A stretch of DNA of 28,633 nucleotides from Burkholderiaceae bacterium (GTDB taxonomy: Bacteria; Pseudomonadota; Gammaproteobacteria; Burkholderiales; Burkholderiaceae_C): the NCBI GenBank assembly GCA_025458585.1, contig JALOSD010000003.1:1-28633 (forward strand), written 5' to 3'. Shown in pieces: positions 9,322 to 17,957 of the stretch (the stretch's first letter is position 1; the number at the start of each line of letters is the position of its first letter). The position numbers and the translations under genes were made by a program. Below the pieces are notes generated by a model. It saw only the letters and a program-made list of their open reading frames with translations. It had not been told where the DNA came from and searched no databases.

Positions 9322-9960
9322 TCAGCGCAGGCCGGCGATGTAGTCGGCCAGCGCCGTGATCTCGCGGTCGCTCAGGTTGGCCGAGATCGTCATCATCTGC
9401 GCGTTGTTCGCGCGCTCGCCGGAGCGGAACGCGCGCAGCTGCGCCTCGGTGTACTCGGCGTGCTGGCCCGCCAGGCGCGGGTACTGCGCCGGGATGCCGG
9501 CGCCGTTCGGGCTGTGGCAGCCGGCGCAGGCGGGCACGTTCTTGCTCGCGATGCCGCCGCGCCAGATGCGCTCGCCTTGCAGCACGAGCCCGGCGTTTTG
9601 CGCGGTACCGGCAAGCGGCGGCTTGCTGGCGTAGAACGCGGCGACGTTGCGCATGTCCTCGTCGCTGAGCCCGCTGGCCATGCCCTGCATGATCGCGTTG
9701 ACGCGCCGCCCGGCCTTGAACTCGCGCAACTGCTTGGCCAGGTACTCGGGATGCTGGCCGACCAGGATCGGGTTCGCCGGCGCGCCGCGCGTGCCGTCGA
9801 CCGTGTGGCAGGCGATGCACATCTGCGTCGCGATCTCCTGCCCCCGTGCGAGGTCGGGTTTCGCCGCCGCCGTCGCGCCGGCCGCGGAAGCCGCCAGCGG
9901 CGCGAGAAGGGTCGTGGCCAGTACAGCGGCGGCCAGCAGCGGGGCGGGGATCGACTTCAT
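9322..9960 (-). CDS. Periplasmic diheme cytochrome c4-like protein
   Basis: Electron carrier of 212 residues, exported by a Sec signal peptide (MKSIPAPLL... ending near A-S-A-A). Two CXXCH heme motifs, CIACH and CAGCH, sit in two repeated cytochrome c domains. Each has the typical HPEYLAKQLREFKAG or HAEYTEAQLRAFRSGER helix and a downstream methionine (IMQGMASGLSDEDM, and MMTISANLSDREI) as candidate axial ligand. The duplicate architecture and length fit cytochrome c4, a donor to terminal oxidases. A TTG at 9984 could add eight residues, but the ATG at 9960 gives a normal leader. It is the first gene of a minus-strand series with the System II maturation genes needed to attach its hemes. Confidence 0.93.
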   Translation of the reverse strand: MKSIPAPLLAAAVLATTLLAPLAASAAGATAAAKPDLARGQEIATQMCIACHTVDGTRGAPANPILVGQHPEYLAKQLREFKAGRRVNAIMQGMASGLSDEDMRNVAAFYASKPPLAGTAQNAGLVLQGERIWRGGIASKNVPACAGCHSPNGAGIPAQYPRLAGQHAEYTEAQLRAFRSGERANNAQMMTISANLSDREITALADYIAGLR

Positions 9961-9974
9961 GGGGGAGGTTTCGC

Positions 9975-10002
9975 GAGACAACAAACCGCCGAATTCTACA
10001 AT
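9975..10002 (+). promoter_or_regulatory. Candidate promoter for engB in the 47-base divergent gap
   Basis: On the plus strand a TACAAT -10 box (9997-10002) lies 16 bases after GAGACA (9975-9980), which matches the last four positions of TTGACA. The -10 ends five bases before the first engB ATG, so transcription would start at or next to the start codon and the message would be leaderless or nearly so. The same bases read on the other strand contain TAGAAT, which could be the -10 for the divergent cytochrome gene. Confidence 0.4.
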
Positions 10003-10007
10003 CGCCC

Positions 10008-10718
10008 ATGATGGCCGCTTCCGCCCCTGCGGTTCCCGAGCGCGAGGCCCTGGCGTGGGCGCACAGCGCGCGCTTCCTGACGACCGCCAGCCGGCTCGAC
10101 CAGCTGCCGGTCACCGACCTGCCCGAGATCGCGTTCGTCGGCCGCAGCAACGCCGGCAAGTCGACCGCGATCAACACCCTGGCGCAGCAGCGCAGGCTCG
10201 CGTTCGCGTCGAAGACGCCGGGGCGCACGCAGCACATCAACCTGTTCGCCGTCGGCCCGAAGGACGCCCCCGACACGCTGTTCGCCGACCTGCCGGGCTA
10301 CGGCTACGCCGCCGTCGAGCGCGCGGCCAAGCTGCGCTGGCAGCAGGTGATGGCCGACTACCTCGAGGTGCGGCGCAGCCTGTCGGGCGTCGTGCTGCTC
10401 GTCGACGCGCGGCTCGGCCTGACGGACCTCGACCAGCGCCTGCTCGCGTTCATCGCGCCGCGCGTGGGCACCGGCGAAGTGAAGCTGCTCGTGCTGCTGA
10501 CCAAGGCCGACAAGCTGTCGCGCAAGGACGCCGAAGCCGCATTGCGCTCGGCGGGCGAAGCGCTCGGTGCGCTGGCCACCGAGCACGCCGACATCGGGGT
10601 CACGCTGTTCTCGGCGCTGAAGAAGACCGGCGTCGGCGACGTCGCCGTGACCCTGCGGCAATGGGTGCGGCCGCTGGCGCGCGCCGACGTCACCGTCGAC
10701 GCCGGGCCCGGCGCATGA
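10008..10718 (+). CDS. engB: Ribosome biogenesis GTP-binding protein EngB (YsxC/YihA)
   Basis: Essential TrmE-Era-EngA-EngB-Septin-like GTPase that acts in assembly of the large ribosomal subunit. The 236-residue protein shows the G motifs in order: G1 GRSNAGKS at 45-52, the switch region SKTPGRTQHIN at about 68-78, G3 DLPG at 94-97, G4 TKAD at 165-168 and G5 SALKKTG further on. Two adjacent ATG codons at 10008 and 10011 are both possible starts; no further start lies before the conserved helix HSARFLTTAS. There is no room for a normal leader if the TACAAT box just upstream is the promoter. The gene is divergent from cytochrome c4 and ends in an ATGA overlap with the hydrolase gene. Confidence 0.96.
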   Translation: MMAASAPAVPEREALAWAHSARFLTTASRLDQLPVTDLPEIAFVGRSNAGKSTAINTLAQQRRLAFASKTPGRTQHINLFAVGPKDAPDTLFADLPGYGYAAVERAAKLRWQQVMADYLEVRRSLSGVVLLVDARLGLTDLDQRLLAFIAPRVGTGEVKLLVLLTKADKLSRKDAEAALRSAGEALGALATEHADIGVTLFSALKKTGVGDVAVTLRQWVRPLARADVTVDAGPGA

Positions 10719-11641
10719 CGGCGTCGATCGAAACCTTCGATGCCGCGCTGCCGCACGGCATCACGCTGTCGTGCCGCGCCTGCGGTGGCGAGGGCGCACC
10801 GCGCGTCGTCCTGCTGCACGGCTTTCCCGAGGCGGCCTTCGCGTGGGACGACGTGATGCAGCGGCTGGCCGGCCGTGCGCGCTGCGTCGCGCCGAACCTG
10901 CGGGGCTACGAACGTTCGTCGGCGCCGACCGAGGTCGAAGCGTACCGCGCTAGGCACCTGGTCGCCGACGTCAAGGCGCTGGTCGACCGGCTCGGCGGCA
11001 CGGTCGACCTGCTGGTGGCACACGACTGGGGCGGGGCGGTGGCGTGGAACTTCGCCGTCCAGCACCCGGCCAGCCTGCGTCGGCTGCTGATCGTCAACGC
11101 GCCGCATCCGGCCACGTTCCTGCGCGACCTGCGTTCGAGCCCGGCGCAGCAGTCGGCCAGCGCCTACATGAACTTCCTGTGCCGCCCCGACGCCGAAACG
11201 CTGCTGGCCGAGAACGACTATGCGCGTCTGTGGCCGTTCTTCACGACCATGGGCGCCGCCGACGTCGCGCGCCCCGGCGGCGGCTGGCTGACCTCTGAAG
11301 TGCGCCAGCAGTACCGCGCCGTCTGGCGCCGCGGGCTGACGGGCCCGCTGAACTACTACCGCGCCTCGCCGCTGCGCCCGCCCACCGCGGCGGACTCGCC
11401 CGTGATGTCGTTGCAGTGGCCACCCGAGGCCGTCACCGTGCGCGTGCCGACGACGGTGCTGTGGGGCGAGGCCGACAGCGCGCTGCCGCCGGGCCTGCTC
11501 GACGGCCTGGACGCCTTCGTGCCCGACCTGCGCGTCGAGCGCGTGGCCGACGCCAGCCACTGGATCGTGCACGAACGTCCGGCGCTGGTGGCCGACACGA
11601 TCGCGGCGCTGCTGCGCCAGGATCATGGCCGGCCGAGGTAG
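10715..11641 (+). CDS. Alpha/beta hydrolase, epoxide hydrolase / haloacetate dehalogenase-like
   Basis: Cytoplasmic hydrolase of 308 residues. The oxyanion motif HGFPE is at 35-39 and the nucleophile elbow HDWGG at 103-107 places an aspartate, D104, as nucleophile, which is typical of epoxide hydrolases and haloalkanoate dehalogenases rather than esterases. The remaining triad members are probably D254 (in WGEADSALP) and H282 (in DASHWIVHE). A cap domain lies between about 130 and 240, with NYYRA at 213-217 holding candidate cap tyrosines. Translation is coupled to engB through a 4-base ATGA overlap. The 3' end overlaps the convergent patatin gene by 19 bases. The substrate is not predictable. 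Confidence 0.9.
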   Translation: MTASIETFDAALPHGITLSCRACGGEGAPRVVLLHGFPEAAFAWDDVMQRLAGRARCVAPNLRGYERSSAPTEVEAYRARHLVADVKALVDRLGGTVDLLVAHDWGGAVAWNFAVQHPASLRRLLIVNAPHPATFLRDLRSSPAQQSASAYMNFLCRPDAETLLAENDYARLWPFFTTMGAADVARPGGGWLTSEVRQQYRAVWRRGLTGPLNYYRASPLRPPTAADSPVMSLQWPPEAVTVRVPTTVLWGEADSALPPGLLDGLDAFVPDLRVERVADASHWIVHERPALVADTIAALLRQDHGRPR

Positions 11642-13971
11642 AAGACGAGCCCGAAGTAGCCCCGCCGCGCGTAGGTCATGCCGACCGACACCGGACCGAT
11701 GCCGGTGTCCGAGCCGAGGTAGAGGCTGCCACCGGTGCGCAGGTCCGACCAGCTGGCGTCGTCGGTGCTTTGCCAAGCGTTGCCGGCTTCCAGCGAGCCG
11801 CCCAGCACCAGTCCGCGCGTGAAGGCGGCCGTACCCGTCAGCGGCGTGCGCCAGCCCAGGCGCAGCAGGGCGACGGTGTTGCCGCTGAACTGGTCCGTGC
11901 GATAGCCGGACAGCCGCTGGAAGCCGCCCAGCGTGTATCGCCCGATGATCTCGAGGCCCTCGGCGCTGGTCGCGTTGGCCAGCGCGTAGGCGTCGAACGT
12001 GTGCCCGCCGAAGGTCGCCACGCCCGAGGCTTCGATCTCGACGCGGTAATAGCGGTTGCTGCCCGAGGCGTCGTTGCGCACGCCGCCCGAGGCCGCGGCC
12101 TCGACGCGGTAGCCGCGCGTCGGGAAGAACGCGTAGTCGAGCTGGTCGACGACGGCGCGCGCGCGCAGGCCGGTCTCGGTGAAGCGCTGCGGCGCGAAGC
12201 CTTGCACCAGGTCGGCGACCGCGCTGTCGGGCTCGTTGTTGTAGCGCAGCCACCCCAGCCCGAGCCGCAATTCGCCGAGGCTGCCCCACGGGCGGCCGAG
12301 ATCGACACCCACGTGCTGGGTGTCGTTCTGGAAGCGCGCGAGTTCGAGTGCCTTGCCGTCCTGGTCGCGGTAGAGGATCACCGGGCGCCTGCGCAACGCG
12401 AGGTGGGGCGCGACGAACCAGTCGTTTTGAAGTCCGAGCGACACGTTCAACGGCTGGTAGAGCTCGGTCGCCAGGGCCGGCTTCTCGCCGAGCTGCACGA
12501 AGTTGCGCCACTCGGCGCCGGCGGCGTTGAGCCAATGGCGCACGTGCAGCAGCTTGAGGTTGAAGCCGTTGTCGCCCGTGGTATCGGTCCGCAGGTTCAG
12601 GCCCACGCGCAGGTAGTCCGGCCCCCAGGGCTTTTCCTCGAGTTCGAACAGGATGCCTTCGCGCTCGCCGTCGCGCACGATGCGGTAGTCGGCGCGCACG
12701 TAGTCGCCGGTGGCGGCGAGGCGACGGGTGTCGTTCTCGGCCTTGGCGCGGTCGAACAGCTGGCCGGCCCGCGACTCGAACTGGTCCTGCAGGCGCTCGG
12801 GGTTGGTGAACGAGGCGCCCTGGAACTCGATGAATTCGAGTACCACCGCCGGGGCGGCGGCGCCGCCGCGCTGCGCCCGCCACGCCGCATAGGCCGTGGG
12901 CTCGAGCGCCAGCGGCGCGAGGCGCGGCAGTGCCTGCTCGGCGCCGGCGGCGCCGAGGTCGATCAGCTCGCGCGTGCGGTCGAAGTCGCCCGACGTGTAC
13001 GTGCCGAGCTGAGGCGCCACCAGCACGTCGTCGCCCCGCAGCGACGCCACCGCGCGCTGCACGTTCTGCTCGGTCAGGATGTTGATCATCTGCGCCGTCA
13101 CGCCGATCGCCGAGCCGAGCGTCTCGCGGCCTGCCAGCGGGGTGCCGATGTTGACCGCGATCACGATGTCGGCGCCCATCGCGCGCGCCACGCCCACCGG
13201 CAGGTTGTCGACCAGGCCGCCGTCGCCGAGGATGCGGCCGTCGACCTCGATCGGCGCGAACACGCCGGGCACGCTCATGCTCGAGCGCAGCGCGAGCGCC
13301 AGGTCGCCCTCGCTCAGCACGACCGGCTGGCCGGTCTCCATGTCGGTGGCGACGGCGCGAAACGGGATCGGCAGGCGGTCGAACGCGGTCACGTTGCGCA
13401 CCGGCAGCGTGTAGCGGCGCAGCAGCGTCTCCAGGCCGCGGCTCGAGACCGCCGACAGCGGCGCGCGCACCTTGCCTTCGCGCAGGCCGAACTCGACCGC
13501 CGACGGCACTTCGAAGTCCTCCTCCTTGCGCCGCTGCGACAGGTCCTGGCGATCGACGCGGTTGGCGAACACGTCGGACCACTCGACCTGCAGCAGCTCG
13601 CGTTCCAGCCGCTCGGCGTCCATCCCGCTGGCGTACAGGCCGCCGATGATCGCGCCCATCGAGGTGCCGGCGATGACGTCGATCGGGATGCGCTCGCGCT
13701 CGAGCACCTTGAGCACGCCGACGTGCGCGAGGCCGCGCGCCCCGCCCCCCGAGAGCACCAGGCCGATGCGCGGGCGCTGCCCGGTGCCGGGCATCGCAGC
13801 CGGGGAGGCGGCTGCAGGCGCGACGGCGGCGGGCCCTTCGTTCGCCAGTGCGGCCATGCAGGCGACCACCCCGACCAGCATGGCCAGCAGCGAGGCCCGG
13901 GCGGCCCCGTGTCGTGAAGCGTGCCCCGGCCGGGTGTCGGGATCGAAGGGGCGGCGCGACGGCGGCGGCAT
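11623..13971 (-). CDS. Patatin-like phospholipase with outer-membrane barrel (PlpD-type, type Vd secretion)
   Basis: Large exported protein, 782 residues from the ATG at 13971 or 790 from the ATG at 13995. After a long arginine-rich n-region comes a hydrophobic signal core (SLLAMLVGVVACMAALA). The patatin domain follows: oxyanion loop GGGARG at 75-80, nucleophile serine S104 in GTSMG, and catalytic D250 in DGGLVDN. A POTRA-like segment (VLEFIEFQGASFTNPERLQDQF onward) leads to a C-terminal 16-strand-type beta-barrel of the Omp85/surface-antigen kind. This is the layout of type Vd autotransporters such as PlpD, which are lipolytic. The last residues are FYLGRP, so the C-terminal residue is not aromatic as is usual for barrel signals. 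The 13995 ATG lies within the palindrome GGCCATTATGGCC (13990-14002), which also gives a CATAAT -10-like box; this is why I prefer 13971. Confidence 0.88.
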   Translation of the reverse strand: MPPPSRRPFDPDTRPGHASRHGAARASLLAMLVGVVACMAALANEGPAAVAPAAASPAAMPGTGQRPRIGLVLSGGGARGLAHVGVLKVLERERIPIDVIAGTSMGAIIGGLYASGMDAERLERELLQVEWSDVFANRVDRQDLSQRRKEEDFEVPSAVEFGLREGKVRAPLSAVSSRGLETLLRRYTLPVRNVTAFDRLPIPFRAVATDMETGQPVVLSEGDLALALRSSMSVPGVFAPIEVDGRILGDGGLVDNLPVGVARAMGADIVIAVNIGTPLAGRETLGSAIGVTAQMINILTEQNVQRAVASLRGDDVLVAPQLGTYTSGDFDRTRELIDLGAAGAEQALPRLAPLALEPTAYAAWRAQRGGAAAPAVVLEFIEFQGASFTNPERLQDQFESRAGQLFDRAKAENDTRRLAATGDYVRADYRIVRDGEREGILFELEEKPWGPDYLRVGLNLRTDTTGDNGFNLKLLHVRHWLNAAGAEWRNFVQLGEKPALATELYQPLNVSLGLQNDWFVAPHLALRRRPVILYRDQDGKALELARFQNDTQHVGVDLGRPWGSLGELRLGLGWLRYNNEPDSAVADLVQGFAPQRFTETGLRARAVVDQLDYAFFPTRGYRVEAAASGGVRNDASGSNRYYRVEIEASGVATFGGHTFDAYALANATSAEGLEIIGRYTLGGFQRLSGYRTDQFSGNTVALLRLGWRTPLTGTAAFTRGLVLGGSLEAGNAWQSTDDASWSDLRTGGSLYLGSDTGIGPVSVGMTYARRGYFGLVFYLGRP

Positions 13972-14039
13972 GGCGCGTTGGGAACGAGAGGCCATTATGG
14001 CCAGCGGCGTCGCGGCACCGCCGAACGGGCGCCCACATG

Positions 14040-14071
14040 AAAAAGGCCCGCGGCGCAAGCCAGCGGGCCTT
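14040..14071 (-). terminator. Intrinsic terminator of groESL
   Basis: On the minus strand AAGGCCCGC (14071-14063), an 11-base loop and GCGGGCCTT (14051-14043) form a 9-bp stem that runs into five T. It lies 25 bases after the groEL stop. It is the clearest rho-independent terminator in the window, and it also rules out the longest frame of the patatin gene, which would start inside it. Confidence 0.9.
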
Positions 14072-14096
14072 CGATCGCAGCGTGGGCTTCAGGCCA

Positions 14097-15740
<1,644 letters not shown>

Positions 15741-15798
15741 AGGTATTTCTCTCCGAAGTCTTGTTCAGGTGGGGTGACGACTCAGCGGGGTGCCGCGG

Positions 15799-16089
15799 TC
15801 ACTTCTCGATCACGGCGAAGAGGTCCTCTTCGCGCATCACCAGCAACTCGTCGCCGTCGACCTTGACGGTCTGGCCGCTGTACTTGCCGAACAGCACGCG
15901 GTCGCCGACCTTGATGTTCAGCGCGACGAAGTCGCCCTTGTCGTTACGCTTGCCCGGGCCCACCGCGAGCACCTCGCCCTGGTCGGGCTTCTCGGCGGCG
16001 TTGTCGGGAATCACGATGCCCGAGGCGGTCTTGGTTTCGTTTTCCAGGCGCTTGACGATCACGCGATCGTGCAACGGACGAAGTTTCAT
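15799..16089 (-). CDS. groES: Co-chaperonin GroES (10 kDa, Hsp10)
   Basis: Heptameric lid of the GroEL chamber. The 96-residue sequence matches the family throughout: MKLRPLHDRVIVKR at the start, the mobile loop ENETKTASGIVIPDNA at about 16-31, the roof segment near 50, and YSGQTVKVDGDELLVMREED at the end. The ATG at 16089 is preceded by AAGGAG with a five-base spacer, which settles the start against a longer frame. The leader between the CIRCE operator and the start is about 105 bases. It is cotranscribed with groEL. Confidence 0.98.
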   Translation of the reverse strand: MKLRPLHDRVIVKRLENETKTASGIVIPDNAAEKPDQGEVLAVGPGKRNDKGDFVALNIKVGDRVLFGKYSGQTVKVDGDELLVMREEDLFAVIEK

Positions 16090-16194
16090 GGCATCTCCTT
16101 GGGAGGGTCGATGGACAGGGAAGGTCGCGAACATGCAAGACTCGAAAGTGAGCGCATCTTCACAAATAACGACCGGTCGCCGTAGTCGGGACCG

Positions 16195-16221
16195 CTAGCA
16201 CTCACCCCTGGCGAGTGCTAA
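16195..16221 (-). promoter_or_regulatory. CIRCE operator (HrcA binding site) of groESL
   Basis: Inverted repeat CTAGCACTC-N9-GAGTGCTAA, which differs from the consensus TTAGCACTC-N9-GAGTGCTAA at one position only (first base of the plus-strand left arm). It lies just downstream of the promoter at 16231-16259, where bound HrcA represses transcription until heat stress titrates the GroE-dependent repressor. The hrcA gene itself is not in the window. Confidence 0.95.
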
Positions 16222-16230
16222 CAGGTTGGG

Positions 16231-16259
16231 ATTATAGGGTTCGCGCCGTCGTCTTCAAG
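16231..16259 (-). promoter_or_regulatory. groESL promoter with sigma-70 and sigma-32 features
   Basis: Minus strand: TTGAAG (16258-16253), 16-base spacer, perfect TATAAT (16236-16231). The same bases read as CTTGAA, 14 bases, CCCTATAAT, where CTTGAA is the exact sigma-32 -35 consensus and CCCTATAA resembles its CCCCATtT -10. The CIRCE operator starts 9 bases downstream of the -10, at the expected start point. This suggests basal transcription plus heat-shock activation on top of HrcA repression. Confidence 0.75.
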
Positions 16260-16275
16260 AGGCGGGCCGTGATGC

Positions 16276-16295
16276 CGGCCACGGCCGCGTGGCCG
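16276..16295 (-). terminator. Inverted repeat downstream of yacG, possible weak terminator
   Basis: CGGCCACG, loop GCCG, CGTGGCCG form a perfect 8-bp stem 15 bases after the yacG stop and 16 bases before the groESL -35. No strong T run follows. It may separate the pil-coaE-zapD-yacG transcript from the heat-shock operon. Confidence 0.4.
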
Positions 16296-16310
16296 TCGCC
16301 GCGGGCGGGC

Positions 16311-16526
16311 TCAGTGCCGCGCGCCCGGCGGCGGCGGGTCGTGCTCTTCGCCCTCGGCGGGTTGCGGTGCGGACGGCACCCGATAGCCCTCGCTGGCCCA
16401 GGCGCCGAGGTCGATCTGCCGGCAGCGCTCGCTGCAGAACGGTCGCCAGGGGTTGGTCGCGTCGTAGACGGCGAGCGCGCCGCAGGTCGGGCAGCGCACG
16501 CGGCGCGGCGACGCGGGCGTCGTCAT
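16311..16526 (-). CDS. yacG: DNA gyrase inhibitor YacG (zinc-binding)
   Basis: Small protein of 71 residues that binds GyrB and inhibits gyrase. The treble-clef zinc site is complete: C12 and C15 in RCPTCG, C31 and C35 in FCSERCRQIDLG, followed by the conserved WASEGYRV. The C-terminal tail is acidic and proline-rich (GEEHDPPPP), which fits the flexible tail of the family. The start ATG at 16526 overlaps the zapD stop in an ATGA, so it is translationally coupled to zapD. Confidence 0.95.
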   Translation of the reverse strand: MTTPASPRRVRCPTCGALAVYDATNPWRPFCSERCRQIDLGAWASEGYRVPSAPQPAEGEEHDPPPPGARH

Positions 16527-17323
16527 GCGCAAAGCGTGAGGTCGAAGGCGTGGTCGGCGGTGACTGGCTTCAGGCGACCTTCGGCATCGGCTTGCATCAG
16601 CCGCACCGACACCATCAGCCGATGGCCGCTGATCTCCGGCACGACGTCGTCGGCGCGGTCGAGCCGCAGGCGCAGCAGCTGATAGGCCTTGCCCTGCGGC
16701 AGGCTCTGCTGGAACTGGCCGCCGGGGGCGACGACGCGCTGCGCCACCCCCGAGTCGCGCAGCAGCCCGAGCAGCAGGTGCAGCGCCGCCGCCAGCGGGT
16801 TCAGCGTCTCCATCCAGCGCAGCAGGTCGGCGCGGCGCTGCTCCGGCGGGTGCTGCTGCCAGGCGTAGTACGCGGGCAGGTCGAACTCGCAGGTGCCGCC
16901 GGGGATGCTGATGCGACTGCGGATGCTCATCAGCCACTCGTTGGTCGTCAGCACGTGCCCCGCCTTGCCGGGCAGCGCATTGAGGCCGTCGTAGGCCGCG
17001 TTGACGCGCCCGAGGACCTCGTCGAGCGCGGCCTCCGAGATCGCCGGGTTGCCGCGGTAGCCTGCGAAAAGCGCGCGGTAACGCTCGAGTTCCTTCAGCA
17101 GGTCCGACTTCAGGTCGGCGCGCGCGGCGACGTCCATCACCTCGAAGATCGTCGCGAGCGCGAAGTGGTGGTCGAGCGGCGGGTCGCGCGGCACCAGCTG
17201 CGCGAGGCGGTCGAACAGGTGTTCGAGCCGCAGCATCGTGCGGATGCCTTCGTTGAACGGGTATTCGTAGAGGACCAACGCCGATTCCCTGCTTGCCCGG
17301 CCCCGTGCGGCGACTGCCGTCAT
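16523..17323 (-). CDS. zapD: Cell division protein ZapD (FtsZ-associated, DUF1342)
   Basis: Cytoplasmic protein of 266 residues that cross-links FtsZ filaments at the division ring. The N-terminal alpha-helical domain begins VLYEYPFNEGIRTMLRLEHLFDRL, the characteristic opening of the family. The C-terminal beta domain includes SIPGGTCEFDLPAYYAWQ and MVSVRLMQAD. The length is normal. The ATG at 17323 is four bases from the coaE stop, and the 3' end overlaps yacG by four bases. The order coaE-zapD-yacG is conserved in beta- and gammaproteobacteria. Confidence 0.95.
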   Translation of the reverse strand: MTAVAARGRASRESALVLYEYPFNEGIRTMLRLEHLFDRLAQLVPRDPPLDHHFALATIFEVMDVAARADLKSDLLKELERYRALFAGYRGNPAISEAALDEVLGRVNAAYDGLNALPGKAGHVLTTNEWLMSIRSRISIPGGTCEFDLPAYYAWQQHPPEQRRADLLRWMETLNPLAAALHLLLGLLRDSGVAQRVVAPGGQFQQSLPQGKAYQLLRLRLDRADDVVPEISGHRLMVSVRLMQADAEGRLKPVTADHAFDLTLCA

Positions 17324-17327
17324 TGTT

Positions 17328-17936
17328 TCACAGCGCCGCGGGTCGCCACCGTGCCCACAGGGTGTCGACCTCGGCGTGCAGCGCGTCGAGGTCGAGCCCG
17401 TCGTTGAAGATCACCGCATCGGCCACGGCGCGGCGCTCGGCCCGTGTCGCCTGCTGCTCGACGACGCGCCGAGCGGCCTCGGCGCTCCAGCCCGGGCGGC
17501 GCGCGACGCGCTCGATCTGCGTCGCCTCGCGGCAGTCGACGACCAGCACCCGATGCACGCGCGCGCGCCAGCGCGTCGACTCGGCGAGCAGCGGCACGTC
17601 GAACACCACCGGCCGACCATCGGCCAGCGTGGCCTGTCGCTCGGCTTCGGCGCCGATCATCGGGTGCAGCACCGCCTCCAGGCGGCGTTTTGCTGCGGGG
17701 TCGGCGAACGCGAGGCGGCGCATCCGCTCGCGGTCCAGCGCGCCGTCGGCGGCGATCGCGTCGTCGCCGAAGGTGGCACGCAGCGCGGGAATGGCCCCGC
17801 CACCCGGGGCCGTCAGCGCGCGCGCGATCGCGTCGGTGTCGACGAGGTGCGCGCCGAGCGCGACGAGCCGCAGCGCCACGGTGCTCTTGCCGCTGCCGAT
17901 GCCGCCGGTCAGGCCGATCGTGAGCGCAGTCGTCAT
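17328..17936 (-). CDS. coaE: Dephospho-CoA kinase CoaE
   Basis: Last step of coenzyme A synthesis: ATP-dependent phosphorylation of the 3'-hydroxyl of dephospho-CoA. The product is 202 residues, of normal size. The P-loop GGIGSGKS is at 11-18, then VDTDAIARALTAPGG with the conserved DxD-like substrate motif, and VVFDVPLLAESTRW with the conserved PLL(F/A)E segment. The arginine-rich LID region REATQIERVARR follows. ATG 17936 is chosen over an upstream TTG at 17957. It follows pilD after 21 bases and precedes zapD after four. Confidence 0.96.
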   Translation of the reverse strand: MTTALTIGLTGGIGSGKSTVALRLVALGAHLVDTDAIARALTAPGGGAIPALRATFGDDAIAADGALDRERMRRLAFADPAAKRRLEAVLHPMIGAEAERQATLADGRPVVFDVPLLAESTRWRARVHRVLVVDCREATQIERVARRPGWSAEAARRVVEQQATRAERRAVADAVIFNDGLDLDALHAEVDTLWARWRPAAL

Positions 17937-17957
17937 GCCGCCGGTGCGCGGTTGCAA

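Noticed and set aside
11416..13917. An 833-codon plus-strand frame opposite the patatin gene
   Set aside because: Mirror of codon bias in the real gene; no start signal or recognisable motif.
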